From the NCBI RefSeq assembly GCF_051014685.1, contig NW_027478486.1, forward strand, positions 992,001 to 1,056,000: DNA of 64,000 nt, written 5' to 3'. Numbering within the stretch: the stretch's first letter is position 1; each line of letters opens with the position of its first letter. Shown here one piece after another: positions 39,001 to 53,480 of the stretch. Made by a program: the position numbers and the translations under genes. The notes beneath the pieces are model-generated. The model did no database searches. It was not told the DNA's origin and saw only the letters and a list, made by a program, of their open reading frames with translations. Source of the DNA: Ptiloglossa arizonensis. Lineage: Eukaryota; Arthropoda; Insecta; Hymenoptera; Colletidae.

Positions 39001-42000
39001 CAATGGTGTTTGTCCTTTTCCCCTACGCCATAGTAGTTATGGGTTTCCAGTATCAGATTTGCGAAAATTTTGATGGTTTCTCAACCACGCCTTAACTTCG
39101 AACTCCCGTATCTCGCGAACGGATTAACGAACTCGAGAAATTCCTGTTGCATCTGAAATTAGAAACTCGCACGATTACAGCGGTATGTGTATTTTTGCCC
39201 TAGGCCATAGTAGTTATTGTTTTCGAGTATCAGACTTGCGAAAATTTTGATGGTTTCTCAACCATTCCTTAATTTCAAACTCCCATATCTCGCGACCGGA
39301 TTGACGAACTCGAGAAATTGCTGTTCCATCTGAAAGTAGAAACTCGCCCGATTACAACGGTGTGTGTATTTTTCCCCTAGGCCTTTGTAGTTATTTGTTT
39401 CGGGATTCAGACCAGCGAAAATTTTGATGGTTTATCAACCATTCCTTAATTTCAAACTCCCATATCTCGCTACCGGATTGACGAACTCGAGAAATTGCTG
39501 TTCCATCTGAAAGTAGAAACCCGCCCGATTACAACGGTATGTCTATTTTTCCCCTAGGCCATTGTAGTTATTGGTTTCGAGTATCAGACATGCGAAAATT
39601 TTGATGGTTTCTCAACCATTCCTTAACTTCAAACTCCCATATCTCGCGAACGGATTGACGAACTCGAGAAATTCTTGTTGCATCTGAAAGTAGAAACTCG
39701 CACGAATACAGCGGTAAGTGTACTTTTCCCCTAGGCCATACCAGTTATTGGTTTCGAGTATCAGACCAGCGAAAATTTTGATGGTTTCTCAACCATTCCT
39801 TATCTTCAAACTCCCATATCTCGCGAACGAATTGACGAACTCGAGAAATTCCTGTTGCATCTGAAAGTAGAAACTTGCACAACGGTGTATGTACTTTTCC
39901 CCTAGGCCATAGTAGTTATTGGTTCGAGTAACAGACTTGCGAAAATTTTGATGGTTTCTCAACCATTCCTTAACTTCAAACTCCCATATCACGCGAACGG
40001 ATTGACGAACTCGAGAAATTCCTATTGCATCTGAAAGTAGAAACTCGCCCGATTACAACGGTATGAGTATTTTTCCCCTAGGCCTTTGTAGTTATTGGTT
40101 TCGGGAATCAGACTTGCGAAAACTTTGATGGTTGCTCAACCATTCCTTAATTTCAAACTCCCATATCTCGCGAACGAATTGACGACCTCGAGAAATTCCT
40201 GTTGCATCTGAAATCAGAAACTCGCCCGATTACAAAGGTATGTCTATTTTTGCCCTAGGCCATAGCAGTTATTGGTTTCGAGTACCAGACTTGCGAAAAT
40301 TTTGATGGTTTCTCAATCATTCCTTAATTTCAAACTCCCATATCTCGCGACCGGATTGACGAACTCGAGAAATTGCTGTTCCATCTGAAAGTAGAAACTC
40401 GCCAGATTACAACGGTGTGTGTAGTTCTCCCCTAGGCTATTCCAGTTATTGGTTTCGAGTATCAGACCAGAGAAAATTTTGATGGTTTCTCGACCATTCC
40501 TTAAATTCAAACTCCCATATCTCGCGAACGGATTGTCGAGTCGAGAAATTGCTGTTCCATCTGAAAGTAGAAACTCGCCCGATTACAACGGTATGTCTAT
40601 TTTTCCCCTAGGCCATTGTAGTTATTGTTTTCGAGTATCAGACTTGCGAAAATTTTGATGGTTTCTCAACCATTCCTTAACTTCAAACTCCCATATCTCG
40701 CGAACGGATTGACGAACTCGAGAAATTCCTGTTGCATCTGAAAGTAGAAACTCGCCCGAATACAGCGGTAAGTGTACTTTTCCCCTAGGCCATTCCAGTT
40801 ATTGGTTTCGAGTATCAGACCAGCGAAAATTTTGATGGTTTCTCAACCATTCCTTATCTTCAAACTCCCATATCTCGCGAACGAATTGACGAACTCGAGA
40901 AATTCCTGTTGCATCTGAAAGTAGAAACTTGCCCGATTACAACGGTGTGTGTATTTTTCCCCTAGGCCATAGTAGTTATTGGTTTCGAGTATCAGACTTG
41001 CGAAAATTTTGATGGTTTCTCAAGCATTCCTTAACTTTGCTCTCCCATATCTCGCGAACGGATTGACGAACTCGAGAAATTCCTATTGCATCTGAAAGTA
41101 GAAACTCTCCCCATTACAATGGTGTGTGTACTTTTCCCCTAGGCCATAGTAGTTATTGATTTCGAGTATCAGACTTGCGAAAATTTTGATGGTTGCTCAA
41201 GCGTTCCTTAACTTCAAACTCACATATCTCGCGAACGGATTGGCGAACTCGAGAAATTCCTGTAGCATCTGAAATTAGAAACTCGCACGATTACAGCGGT
41301 ATGTGTATTTTTGCCCTAGGCCATAGTAGTTATTGTTTTCGAGTATCAGATTTGCGAAAATTTTGATGGTTTCTCAACCATTCCTTAATTTCAAACTCCC
41401 ATATCTCGCGACCGGATTGACGAACTCGAGAAATTGCTGTTCCATCTGAAAGTAGAAACTCGCCCGACTACAACGGTGTGTGTATTTTTCCCCTAGGCCT
41501 TTGTAGTTATTTGTTTCGGGATTCAGACTTGCGAAAATTTTGATGGTTTCTCAACCATTCCTTACTTTCCAACTCCCATATCTTGCGAACGGATTGACGA
41601 ACTCGAGAAATTCCTGTTGCATCTGAAAGTAGAAACTCGCCCGATTACAATGGTGTGTGTACTTTTCCCCTAGGCCATTCCAGTTATTGTTTTCGAGTAT
41701 CAGACCAGCGAAAATTTTGATGGTTTATCAACCATTCCTTAATTTCAAACTCCCATATCTCGCTACCGGATTGACGAACTCGAGAAATTGCTGTTCCATC
41801 TGAAAGTAGAAACTCGCCCGATTACAACGGTGTGTGTAGTTCTCCCCTAGGCCTTTGTAGTTATTGGTTTCGGGATACAGACTTGCGAAAATTTTGATGG
41901 TTGCTCAAGCGTTCCTTAATTTCAAACTCCCATATCTCGCGAACGGATTGACGAACTCGACAAATTCCTGTGGCATCTGAAAGCAGAAACTCGCCCGATT

Positions 42001-42669
42001 ACAATGGTGTGTGTACTTTTCCCCTAGGCCATTCCAGTTATTGGTTTCGAGTATCAGACCAGCGAAAATTTTGATGGTTTCTCAACGATTCCTTAACTTC
42101 AAACTACCATATCTCGCGAACGGATTGACGTACTCGAGAAATTCCTGTTGCATCTGAAAGTAGAAACTCGCCCGATTACAGCGGTGTGTGTATTTTTGCC
42201 CTAGGCCATAGTAGTTATTGTTTTCGAGTATCAGACTTGCGAAAATTTTGATGGTTGCTCAAGCGTTCCTTAATTTCAAACTCCCATATCTCGCGAACGG
42301 ATTGACGTACTCGAGAAATTCCTGTTGCATCTGAAAGCAGAAACTCGCCCGATTACAATGGTTTGTGTACTTTTCCCCTAGGCCATTCCAGTTATTGGTT
42401 TCGAGTATCAGACCAGCGAAAATTTTGATGGTTTCTCAACGATTCCTTAACTTCAAGCTCCCATATCTCGCGAACGGATTGACGTACTCGAGAAATTCCT
42501 GTTGCATCTGAGAGTAGAAACTCGCCCGATTACAGCGGTGTGTGTATTTTTGCCCTAGGCCATAGTAGTTATTGCTTTCGAGTATCAGACTTGCGAAAAT
42601 TTTGATGGTTTATCAACCATTCCTTAACATCCAACTCCCATATCTCGCGAACGCATTGACGAACTCGAG
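36036..42669 (-). repeat. Irregular satellite with an 11-monomer spaced duplication
   Basis: About 37 monomers with weak periodicity. A run with CCCCTATGCC, TTGCAAAAATTTTGATGGC and CTCTCATATCTCACAAA at about 36,290-36,830 recurs 1,944 bp later at about 38,235-38,780. CTCAACGATTCC units with GACGTACTCGAG form a 354-bp pair at about 42,060-42,530. Several units carry TTTCTCGACC, which removes the recurrent in-frame TGA, and ATTGTCGAGTCGAG, a one-base-shorter variant first seen here (36,296, 37,533, 38,240, 40,532). Confidence 0.8.
39871..39885 (-). repeat. Monomer with a 6-bp deletion in the conserved CCCGATTAC region
   Basis: AACTTGCACAACGG replaces the usual AACTTGCCCGATTACAACGG, a net loss of 6 bp in the part of the unit that includes the CENP-B-like segment. 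The same unit also loses one base in GGTTCGAGTAACAG near 39,922, making it about 170 bp long. The 6-bp loss keeps a multiple of three; the single-base loss does not. Confidence 0.85.
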
Positions 42670-45530
42670 AGATTGCTGTTCCATCTGAAAGTAGAAACTC
42701 GCCCGATTACAATGGTGTTTGTACTTTTTCCCTAGGCCATAGTAGTTATTGGTTTCTAGTATCAGACTTGCGAAAATTTTGATGGTTTCTCAACCATTCC
42801 TTAACATCCAACTCCCCTATCTCGCGAACGCATTGACGAACTCGAGAGATTGCTGTGCCATCTGAAAGTAGAAACTCGCCCGATTACAACGGTGTGTGTA
42901 TTTTTCACCTAGGCCTTTGTAGTTATTGGTTTCGGGAATCAGACTTGCGAAAATTTTGATGGTTTCTCAACCATTCCTTAACTTCCAACTCCCATATCTC
43001 GCGATCGGATTGACGAACTCGAGAAATTCCTGTTGCATCTGAAAGTAGAAACTCGCCCGATTACAACGGTGTTTGTACTTTTCCCCTAGGCCATAGTAGT
43101 TATTGGTTTCGAGTATCAGACTTGCGAAAATTTTGATGGTTGCTCAAGCGTTCCTTAATTTCAAACTCCCATATCTCGCGAACGCATTGACGAACTCGAC
43201 AAATTCCTGTGGCATCTGAAAGTAGAAACTCGCCCGATTACAATGGTTTGTGTACTTTTCCCCTAGGCCATTCCAGTTATTGGTTTCGAGTATCAGACCA
43301 GCAAAAATTTTGATGGTTTCTCAACGATTCCTTAACTTCAAACTCCCATATCTCGCGAACGGATTGACGTACTCGAGAAATACCTGTTGCATCTGAAAGT
43401 AGAAACTCGCCCGATTACAGCGGTGTGTGTATTTTTGCCCTAGGCCATAGTAGTTATTGTTTTCGAGTATCAGACTTGCGAAAATTTTGATGGTTTCTCA
43501 ACCATTCCTTAATTTCAAACTCCCATATCTCGCGACCGGATTGACGAACTCGAGAAATTGCTGTTCCATCTGAAAGTAGAAACTCGCCCGATTACAACGG
43601 TGTGTGTATTTTTCCCCTAGGCCTTTGTAGAAATTGGTTTCGGGAATCAGACTTGCGAAAATTTTGATGGTTGCTCAATCCTTCCTTAACTTCAAACACC
43701 CATATCTCGCGAACGGATTGACAAACTCGAAAAATTCCTGTTGCATCTGAAAGTAGAAACGCGCCCGATTACAGTGGTGTGTGTACTTTTCCCCTAGGCC
43801 ATAGTAGTTATTGGTTTCGAGTATCAGACTTGCGAAAATTTTGATGGTTTCTCAACCATTCCTTAACTTCGAACTCCCATATCTCGCGAACGGATTGACG
43901 AACTCGAGAAATTCCTGTTGCATCTGAAAGTAGAAACTCGCCCGATTACAATGGTGTGTGTACATTTCCGCTAGGCCATTCCAGTTATTGGTTTCGAGTA
44001 TCAGACCAGAGAAAATTTTGATGGTTTCTCAACCATTCCGTAACTTCAAACTCCCATATCTCGCGAACGGATTGTCGAGTCGAGAAATTGCTGTTCCATC
44101 TGAAAGTAGAAACTCGCCCGATTACAATGGTGTTTGTACTTTTTCCCTAGGCCATAGTAGTTATTGGTTTCTAGTATCAGACTTGCGAAAATTTTGATGG
44201 TTTCTCAACCATTCCTTAACATCCAACTCCCCTATCTCGCGAACGCATTGACGAACTCGAGAGATTGCTGTTCCATCTGAAAGTAGAAACTCGCCCGATT
44301 ACAACGGTGTGTGTATTTTTCCCCTAGGCCTTTGTAGTTATTGGTTTCGGGAATCAGACTTGCGAAAATTTTGATGGTTTCTCAACCATTCCTTAACTTC
44401 CAACTCCCATATCTCGCGATCGGATTGACGAACTCGAGAAATTCCTGTTGCATCTGAAAGTAGAAACTCGCCCGATTACAATGGTGTTTGTACTTTTCCC
44501 CTAGGCCATAGTAGTTATTGGTTTCCAGTATCAGACTTGCGAAAATTTTGATGGCTGCTCAAGCGTTCCTTAATTTCAAACTCCCATATCTCGCGAACGG
44601 ATTGACGAACTCGACAAATTCCTGTGGCATCTGAATGTAGAAACTCGCCCGATTACAATGGTGTGTGTACTTTTCCCCTAGGCAATTCCAGTTATTGGTT
44701 TCGAGTATCAGACCAGCAAAAATTTTGATGGTTTCTCAACGATTCCTTAACTTCAAACTCCCATATCTCGCGAACGGATTGACGTACTCGAGAAATTCCT
44801 GTTGCATCTGAAAGTAGAAACTCGCCCGATTACAGCGGTGTGTGTATTTTTGCCCTAGGCCATAGTAGTTATTGTTTTCGTGTATCAGACTTGCGAAAAT
44901 TTTGATGGTTTCTCAACCATTCCTTAATTTCAAACTCCCATATCTCGCGACCGGATTGACGAACTCGAGAAATTGCTGTTCCATCTGAAAGTAGAAACTC
45001 GCCCGATTACAACGGTGTGTGTCTTTTTCCCCTAGGCCTTTGTAGATATTGGTTTCGGGAATCAGACTTGCGAAAATTTTGATGGTTGCTCAATCCTTCC
45101 TTAACTTCAAACACCCATATCTCGCGAACGGATTGACAAACTCGAAAAATTCCTGTTGCATCTGAAAGTAGAGACGCGCCCGATTACAGTGGTGTGTGTA
45201 CTTTTCCCCTAGGCCATAGTAGTTATTGGTTTCGAGTATCAGACTTGCGAAAATTTTGATGGTTTCTCAACCATTCCTTAACTTCGAACTCCCATATCTC
45301 GCGAACGGATTGACGAACTCGAGAAATTCCTGTTGCATCTGAAAGTAGAAACTCGCCCGATTACAATGGTGTGTGTACTTTTCCGCTAGGCCATTCCAGT
45401 TATTGGTTTCGAGTATCAGACCAGAGAAAATTTTGATGGTTTCTCAACCATTCCGTAACTTCAAACTCCCATATCTCGCGAACGGATTGTCGAGTCGAGA
45501 AATTGCTGTTCCATCTGAAAGTAGAAACTC
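42670..45530 (-). repeat. 1,415-bp (8-monomer) HOR, two copies
   Basis: AACATCCAACTCCCC at 42,803 and 44,218, ATTACAATGGTGTTTGTAC at 42,706 and 44,121, and ATTGTCGAGTCG at 44,071 and 45,486 are 1,415 bp apart. Other shared markers are GACAAACTCGAAAAATTCC, ACGCGCCCGATTAC with CAGTGG, and CCATTCCGTAAC. Copy one spans about 42,670-44,085 and copy two about 44,086-45,500. Confidence 0.9.
43856..44032 (-). repeat. Representative right-arm monomer (177 bp)
   Basis: One complete unit counted from CCATTCC to the next CCATTCC, in the orientation opposite to the left arm. It contains CTCGCGAACGG, CTCGAG, GTTGCATCTGAAAG, CTCGCCCGATTAC, a variable block (here TCCGCTAGGCCATTCC in place of the usual CCCCTAGGCC), TTTCGAGTATCAG and AAAATTTTGATGG. 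It carries the CCATTCCAG plus CAGACCAGAG haplotype typical of the right arm. Confidence 0.95.
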
Positions 45531-48249
45531 GCCCGATTACAACGGTATGTCTATTTTTCCCCTAGGCCATTGTAGTTATTGTTTTCGAGTATCAGACTTG
45601 CGAAAATTTTGATGGTTTCTCAACCATTCCTTAATTTCAAACTCCCATATCTCGCGAACGGATTGACGAACTCGAGAAATTGCTGTTCCGTCTGAAAGTA
45701 GAAAGTCGCCCGATTACAACGCTATGTGTACTTTTCCCCTAGGCCATAGTAGTTATTGGTTTCGAGTATCAGACTTGCGAAAATTTTGATGGTTTCTCAA
45801 GCATTCCTTAACTTTGCTCTTCCATATCTCGCGAACGGATTGACGAACTCGAGAAATTCCTATTGCATCTGAAAGTAGAAACTCCCCCCTTTACAATGGT
45901 GTGTGTACTTTTCCCCTAGGCCATAGTAGTTATTGATTTCGAGTATCAGACCAGCGAAAATTTTGATGGTTTCTCAACGATTCCTTAACTTCAAACTCCC
46001 ATATCTCGCGAACGGATTGACGTACTCGAGAAATTCCTGTTGCATCTGAAAGCAGAAACTCGCCCGATTACAATGGTGTGTGTACTTTTCCCCTAGGCCA
46101 TTCCAGTTATTGGTTTCGAGTATCAGACCAGCGAAAATTTTGATGGTTTCTCAACGATTCCTTAACTTCAAACTCCCATATCTCGCGAACGGATTGACGT
46201 ACTCGAGAAATTCCTGTTGCATCTGAAAGTAGAAACTCGCCCGATTACAGCCGTGTGTGTATTTTTGCCCTAGGCCATAGTAGTTATTGTTTTCGAGTAT
46301 CAGACTTGCGAAAATTTTGATGGTTTCTCAACCATTCCTTAACATCCAACTCCAATATCTCGCGAACGCATTGACGAACTCGAGAGATTGCTGTTCCATC
46401 TGAAAGTAGAAACTCGCCCGATTACAACGGTGTGTGTATTTTTCCCCTAGGCCTTTGTAGTTATTGGTTTCGGGAATCAGATTTGCGAAAATTTTGATGG
46501 TTTCTCAACCATTCCTTAACATCCAACTCCCCTATCTCGCGAACGCATTGACGAACTCGAGAGATTGCTGTTCCATCTGAAAGTAGAAACTCGCCCGATT
46601 ACAACGGTGTGTGTATTTTCGCCCTATGCCATAGCAGTTATTGATTTCGAGTACCAGACATGCGAAAATTTTGATGGTTCCTCAACCATTCCTTAACTTC
46701 AAACTCCCATATCTCGCGAACGGATTGACGAACTCGAGAAATTGCTGTTCCATCTGAAAGTAGAAACTTGCCCGATTACAACGGTATGTCTATTTTTCCC
46801 CTAGGCCATTGTAGTTATTGGTTTCGAGAATCAGACTTGCGAAAATTTTGATGGTTTCTCAACCATTCCTTAACTTCAAACTCCCATATCTCGCGAACGG
46901 ATTGACGAACTCGAGAAATTGCTGTTCCATCTGAAAGTAGAAACTTGCCCGATTACAACGGTATGTCTATTTTTCCCCTAGGCCTTTGTAGTTATTGGTT
47001 TCGAGTATCAGACTTGCGAAAATTTTGATGGTTTCTCAAGCATTCCTTAATTTCAAACTCCCATATCTCGCGAACGAATTGACGAACTTGAGAAATTCCT
47101 GTTGCATCTGAAAGTAGAAAGTCGCCCGATTACAATGGTGTGTGTACTTTTCCGTTAGGCCATTCCAGTTATTGGTTTCGAGTATCAGACCAGAGAAAAT
47201 TTTGATGGTTTCTCAACCGTTCCTTAACTTCAAACTCCCATATCTCGCGAACGGATTGACGAACTCGAGAAATTCCTATTGCATCTGAAAGTAGAAACTC
47301 GCCCGATTACAACGGTATGTGTATTTTTCCCCTAGGCCTTTGTAGTTATTGGTTTCGGGAATCAGACTTACGAAAATTTTGATGGTTGCTCAACCATTCC
47401 TTAATTTCAAACTCCCATATCTCGCGAACGAATTGACGAACTCGAGAAATTCCTGTTGCATCTGAAATCAGAAACTCGCCCGATTACAACGGTATGTCTA
47501 TTTTTGCCCTAGGCCATAGCAGTTATTGGTTTCGAGTACCAGACATGCGAAAATTTTGATGGTTTCTCAACCATTCCTTAACTTCAAACTCCCATATCTC
47601 GCGAGCGGATTGCCGAACTCGAGAAATTCCTGTTGCTTCTGAAAGTAGAAAGTCGCCCGATTACAATGGTGTGTGTACTTTTCCGTTAGGCCATTCCAGT
47701 TATTGGTTTCGAGTATCAGACCAGAGAAAATTTTGATGGTTTCTCAACCATTCCTTAACTTCAAACTCCCATATCTCGCGAACGGATTGACGAACTCGAG
47801 AAATTGCTGTTCCATCTGAAAGTAGAAACTTGCCCGATTACAACGGTATGTCTATTTTTCCCCTAGGCCATTGTAGTTATTGGTTTCGAGAATCAGACTT
47901 GCGAAAATTTTGATGGTTTCTCAACCATTCCTTAACTGCTAACTCCCATATCTCGCGAACGGATTGACGAACTCGAGAAATTCCTGTTGCATCTGAAAGC
48001 AGAAACTCGCACGATTACAACAGTATGTGTATTTTTCCCCTAGGCCTTTGTAGTTATTGGTTTCGAGTATCAGACTTGCGAAAATTTTGATGGTTTCTCA
48101 AGCATTCCTTAACATCAAATTCCCATATCTCGCGAACGGATTGACGAACTCGAAATATTCCTGTTGCATCTGAAAGTATAAACTCGACCCATTACAATCG
48201 TGTGTGTACATTTCTCCTAGGCCATCCAGTTATTGTTTTCGAGTATCAG
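45531..48249 (-). repeat. Irregular satellite
   Basis: About 15 monomers. CTCAACGATTCC plus GACGTACTCGAG units return at 45,970-46,210, and AACATCCAACTCC units at 46,341 and 46,518 (177 bp apart). Units with AAACTTGCCCGATTAC follow at about 46,760 and 46,940. The segment near 47,640-47,920 is repeated 3,540 bp (20 monomers) later near 51,180-51,460. Confidence 0.75.
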
Positions 48250-51100
48250 ACCAGCGAAAATTTTGATGGTTTCTCATCTATTCCTTAACGTCAAACTCCC
48301 ATATCTCGCGAACGGATTGACGAACGCGAGAAATTCCTATTGCATCTGAAAGTGGAAACTCGCCCGATTACAACGGTATGTGTATTTTTCCCCTAGGCCT
48401 TTGTAGTTATGGGTTTCGGGAATCAGACTTGCGAAAATTTTGATGGTTTCTCAACCATTCCTTAACTTTGCTCTCCCATATCTCGCGAACGGATTGACGA
48501 ACTCGAGAAATTCCTATTGCATCTAAAAGTAGAATCTCGCCCCATTACAATGATGTGTGTACTTTTCCCCTAGGCCATAGTAGCTATTGGTTTCGAGTAT
48601 CAGACTTGCGAAAATTTTGATGGTTTCTCAACCATTCCTTAACTTCGAACTCCCATATCTCGCGAACGGATTGACGAACTCGATAAATTCCTGTTGCATC
48701 TGAAAGTAGAAACTCGCCCGATTACAATGGTGTATGTACTTTTCCGCTAGGCCATTCCAGTTATTGGTTTCGAGTATCAGACCAGAGAAAATTTTGATGG
48801 TTTCTCAACCATTCCATAACTTCAAACTCCCATATCTCGCGAACGGATTGACGAACTCGAGAAATTGCTGTTCCATCTGAAATTAGAAACCCGTCCGATT
48901 ACAACGGTATGTCTATTTTTCCCCTAGGCCATTGTAGTTATTGGTTTCGAGTATCAGACGTGCGAAAATTTTGGTGGTTTCTCAACCATTCCTTAACTTC
49001 AAACTCCCATATCACGCGAACGGACTGACGAACTCGAGAAATTCCTGCTGCATCTGAAAGTAGAAACTCGCCCCATTACTATGGTGTGTGTACTTTTCCG
49101 TTAGGCCATTCCAGTTATTGGTTTCGAGTATCAGACCAGCGAAAATTTTGATGGTTTCTCATCTATTCCTTAACGTCAAACTCCCATATCTCGCGAACGG
49201 ATTGACGAACGCGAGAAATTCCTATTGCATCTGAAAGTGGAAACTCGCCCGATTACAACGGTATGTGTATTTTTCCCCTAGGCCTTTGTAGTTATGGGTT
49301 TCGGGTATCAGACTTGCGAAAATTTTGATGGCTGCTCAACCATTCCTTAACTTCAAACTCTCATATCTCACGAACGAATTGACGAACTCGAGAAATTCCT
49401 CTTGCATCTGAAAGCAGAAACTCGCCCGATTACAACGCTATGTGTACTTTTCCCCTAGGCCATAGTAGTTATTGGTTTCGAGTATCAGACTTGCGAAAAT
49501 TTTGATGGTTGCTCAACCATTCCTTAACTTCGAACTCCCATATCTCGCGAACGGATTGACGAACTCGATAAATTCCTGTTGCATCTGAAAGTAGAAACTC
49601 GCCCGATTACAATGGTGTATGTACTTTTCCGCTAGGCCATTCCAGTTATTGGTTTCGAGTATCAGACCAGAGAAAATTTTGATGGTTTCTCAACCACTCC
49701 ATAACTTCAAACTCCCATATCTCGCGAACGGATTGACGAACTCGAGAAATTGCTGTTCCATCTGAAAGTAGAAACCCGTCCGATTACAACGGTATGTCTA
49801 TTTTTCCCCTAGGCCATTGTAGTTATTGGTTTCGAGTATCAGACGTGCGAAGATTTTGGTGGTTTCTCAACCATTCCTTAACTTCAAACTCCCATATCAC
49901 GCGAACGGACTGACGAACTCGAGAAATTCCTGTTGCATCTGAAAGTAGAAACTCGCCCCATTACTATGGTGTGTGTACTTTTCCCGTAGGCCATTCCAGT
50001 TATAGGTTTCGAGTATCAGATCAGCGAAAATTTTTGTGGTTTCTCAACCTTTCCTTAACTTCAAACTCCCATATCTCGCGAACGGATTGACGAACTCGAG
50101 AAATTCCTGCAGCATCTGAAAGTAGAAACTCGCTCGATTACAAAGGTATGTGTATTTTTTCTCTTCGGCCTTTGTAGTTATTGGTTGCGGGTATCAGACT
50201 TGCGAAAATTTTGATGGTTGCTCAACCATTCCTTAATTTCAAAGTCCCATATCTCGCGAACGAATTGACGAACTCGAGAAATTCCTGTTGCATCTGAAAG
50301 TAGAAACTCGACCCATTACAATGGTGTGTGTACTTTTCTCCTAGGCCATCCAGTTATTGTTTTCGAGTATCAGACCAGCGAAAATTTTGATGGTTTCTCA
50401 TCTATTCCTTAACGTCAAACTCCCATATCTCGCGAACGGATTGACGAACGCGAGAAATTCCTGTTGCATCTGAAAGCAGAAACTCGCCCGATTACAACGG
50501 TATGTGAATTTTTACCCTAGGCAATAGAAGTTATTGGTTTCGAGTATCAGACTTGCGAAAATTTTGATGGTTTCTCAACCATTCCTTAACTTCAAACTCC
50601 CATATCTCGCGAACGGATTGACGAACTCGAGAAATTGCTGTTCCATCTGAAAGTAGAAACCCGCCCGATTACAACGGTATGTCTATTTTGCCACTAGGCC
50701 ATTGTAGTTATTCGTTTCGAGTATCAGACGTGCGAAAATTTTGATGGTCTCTCAACCATTCCTTAACTTCAAACTCCCATATCACGCGAACGGACTGACG
50801 AACTCGAGAAATTCCTATTGCATCTGAAAGTAGAAACTCGCCCCATTACAATGGTGTGTGTACTTTTCCCGTAGGCCATTCCAGTTATTGGTTTCGAGTA
50901 TCAGATCAGCGAAAATTTTGGTGGTTTCTCAACCTTTTCTTAACTTCAAACTCCCATATCTCGCGAACGGATTGACGAACTCGAGAAATTCCTGCAGCAT
51001 CTGAAAGTAGAAACTCGCTCGATTACAAACGTATGTGTATTTTTTCCCCTCGGCCTTTGTAGTTATTGGTTGCGGGTATCAGACTTGCGAAAATTTTGAT
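48250..51100 (-). repeat. 885-bp (5-monomer) HOR in two offset phases
   Basis: TTCTCATCTATTCC at 48,271 and 49,156 and CGATAAATTCC at 48,681 and 49,566 show one 885-bp duplication over about 48,250-50,000. CCTGCAGCATCTG with GCTCGATTACAAA at about 50,106 and 50,991 shows a second over about 49,700-51,060. ATTTTGGTGGTTTCTC and CACGCGAACGGACTG units belong to both. TTCTCATCTATTCC returns at about 50,396, outside the 885-bp phase. Confidence 0.85.
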
Positions 51101-53480
51101 GGTTCCTCAACCATTCCTTAATTTCAAACTCCCATATCTCGCGAACGAATTGACGAACTCGAGAAATTCCTGTTGCATCTGAAAGTAGAAAGTCGCCCGA
51201 TTACAATGGTGTGTGTACTTTTCCGTTAGGCCATTCCAGTTATTGGTTTCGAGTATCAGACCAGAGAAAATTTTGATGGTTTCTCAACCGTTCCTTAACT
51301 TCAAACTCCCATATCTCGCGAACGGATTGACGAACTCGAGAAATTGCTGTTCCATCTGAAAGTAGAAACTTGCCCGATTACAACGGTATGTCTATTTTTC
51401 CCCTAGGCCATTGTAGTTATTGGTTTCGAGAATCAGACTTGCGAAAATTTTGATGGCTGCTCAACCATTCCTTAACTTCAAACTCTCATATCTCACGAAC
51501 GAATTGACGAACTCGAGAAATTCCTCTTGCATCTGAAAGCAGAAACTCGCCCGATTACAACGCTATGTGTACTTTTCCCCTAGGCCATAGTAGTTGTTGG
51601 TTTCGAGTATCAGACTTGCGAAAATTTTGATGGTTTCTCAACCATTCCTTAACTTTGCGCTCCCATATCTCGCGAACGGATTGACGAACTCGAGAAATTC
51701 CTATTGCATCTAAAAGTAGAAACTCGCCCCATTACAATGGTGTGTGTACTTTTCCCCTAGGCCATAGTAGTTATTGATTTCGAGTATCAGACTTGCGAAA
51801 ATTTTGATGGTTGCTCAAGCGTTCCTTAAATTCAAACTTCCATATCTCGCGAACGGATTGACGAACTCGAGAAATTCCTGTTGCATCTGAAAGTAGAAAC
51901 GCGTCCGATTACAATGGTGTGTGTACTTTTCCGCTAGGCCATTCCAGTTATTGGTTTCGAGAATCACACCAGAGAAAATTTTGATGGTTTCTCAACCATT
52001 CCATAACTTCAAACTCCCATATCTCCCGAACGGATTGACGAACTCGAGAAATTGCTGTTCCATCTGAAAGTAGAAACCCGTCCGATTACAACGGTATGTC
52101 TATTTTTCCCCTAGGCCATTGTAGTTATTGGTTTCGAGTATCAGACGTGCGAAAATTTTGGTGGTTTCTCAACCATTCCTTAACTTCAAACTCCCATATC
52201 ACGCGAACGGACTGACGAACTCGAGAAATTCCTGTTGCATCTGAAAGTAGAAACGCGCCCCATTACTATGGTGTGTGTACTTTTCCCGTAGGCCATTCCA
52301 GTTATAGGTTTCGAGTATCAGATCAGCGAAAATTTTGGTGGTTTCTCAACCTTTCCTTAACTTCAAACTCCCATATCTCGCGAACGGATTGACGAACTCG
52401 AGAAATTCCTATTGCATCTGAAAGTAGAAACCCGCCCGATTACAACGGTATGTGTATTTTTCCCCTAGGCCTTTGTAGTTATTGGTTTCGGGAAACAGAC
52501 TTACGAAAATTTTGATGGTTGCTCAACCATTCCTTAATTTCAAACTCCCATATCTCGCGAACGAATTGACGAACTCGAGAAATTCCTGTTGCATCTGAAA
52601 TCAGAAACTCGCCCGATTACAACGGTATGTCTATTTTTGCCCTAGGCCATAGCAGTTATTGATTTCGAGTACCAGACATGCGAAAATTTTGATGGTTTCT
52701 CAACCATTCCTTAACTTCAAACTCCCATATCTCGCGAGCGGATTGACGAACTCGAGAAATTCCTGTTGCATCTGAAAGTAGAAAGCCGCCCGATTACAAT
52801 GGTGTGTGTACTTTTCCGTTAGGCCATTTCAGTTATTGGTTTCGAGTATCAGACCAGGGAAAACTTTGATGGTTTCTCAACCATTCCTTAACTTCAAACT
52901 CCCATATCTCGCGAACGGATTGACGAACTCGAGAAATTCCTGTTGCATCTGAAAGTAGAAACTTGCCCGATTACAACGGTATGTCTATTTTTCCCCTAGG
53001 CCATTGTAGTTATTGGTTTCGAGAATCAGACTTGCGAAAATTTTGATGGTTTCTCAACCATTCCTTAACTTCTAACTCCCATATCTCGCGAACGGATTGA
53101 CGAACTCGAGAAATTCCTGTTTCATCTGAAAGCAGAAACTCGCACGATTACAACAGCATGTGTATTTTTCCCCTCGGCCTTTGTAGTTATTGGTTGCGGG
53201 TATCAGACTTGCGAAAATTTTGATGGTTCCTCAACCATTCCTTAATTTCAAACTCCCATATCTCGCGAACGAATTGACGAACTCGAGAAATTCCTGTTGC
53301 ATCTGAAAGTAGAAAGTCGCCCGATTACAATGGTGTGTGTACTTTTCCGTTAGGCCATTTCAGTTATTGGTTTCGAGTATCAGACCAGGGAAAACTTTGA
53401 TGGTTTCTCAACCATTCCTTAACTTCAAACTCCCATATCTCGCGAACGGATTGACGAACTCGAGAAATTGCTGTTCCATC
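51101..53480 (-). repeat. Irregular satellite reusing units from 47-50 kb
   Basis: About 13 monomers. Bases near 51,180-51,460 match 47,640-47,920 at a spacing of exactly 3,540 bp. Units with CCATTCCATAAC and ACCCGTCCG near 51,970-52,090 match those near 48,780 and 49,670. TTCCGTTAGGCC and GACCAGGGAAAACTTTG appear twice (about 52,815-52,865 and 53,346-53,396, 531 bp apart). Confidence 0.75.
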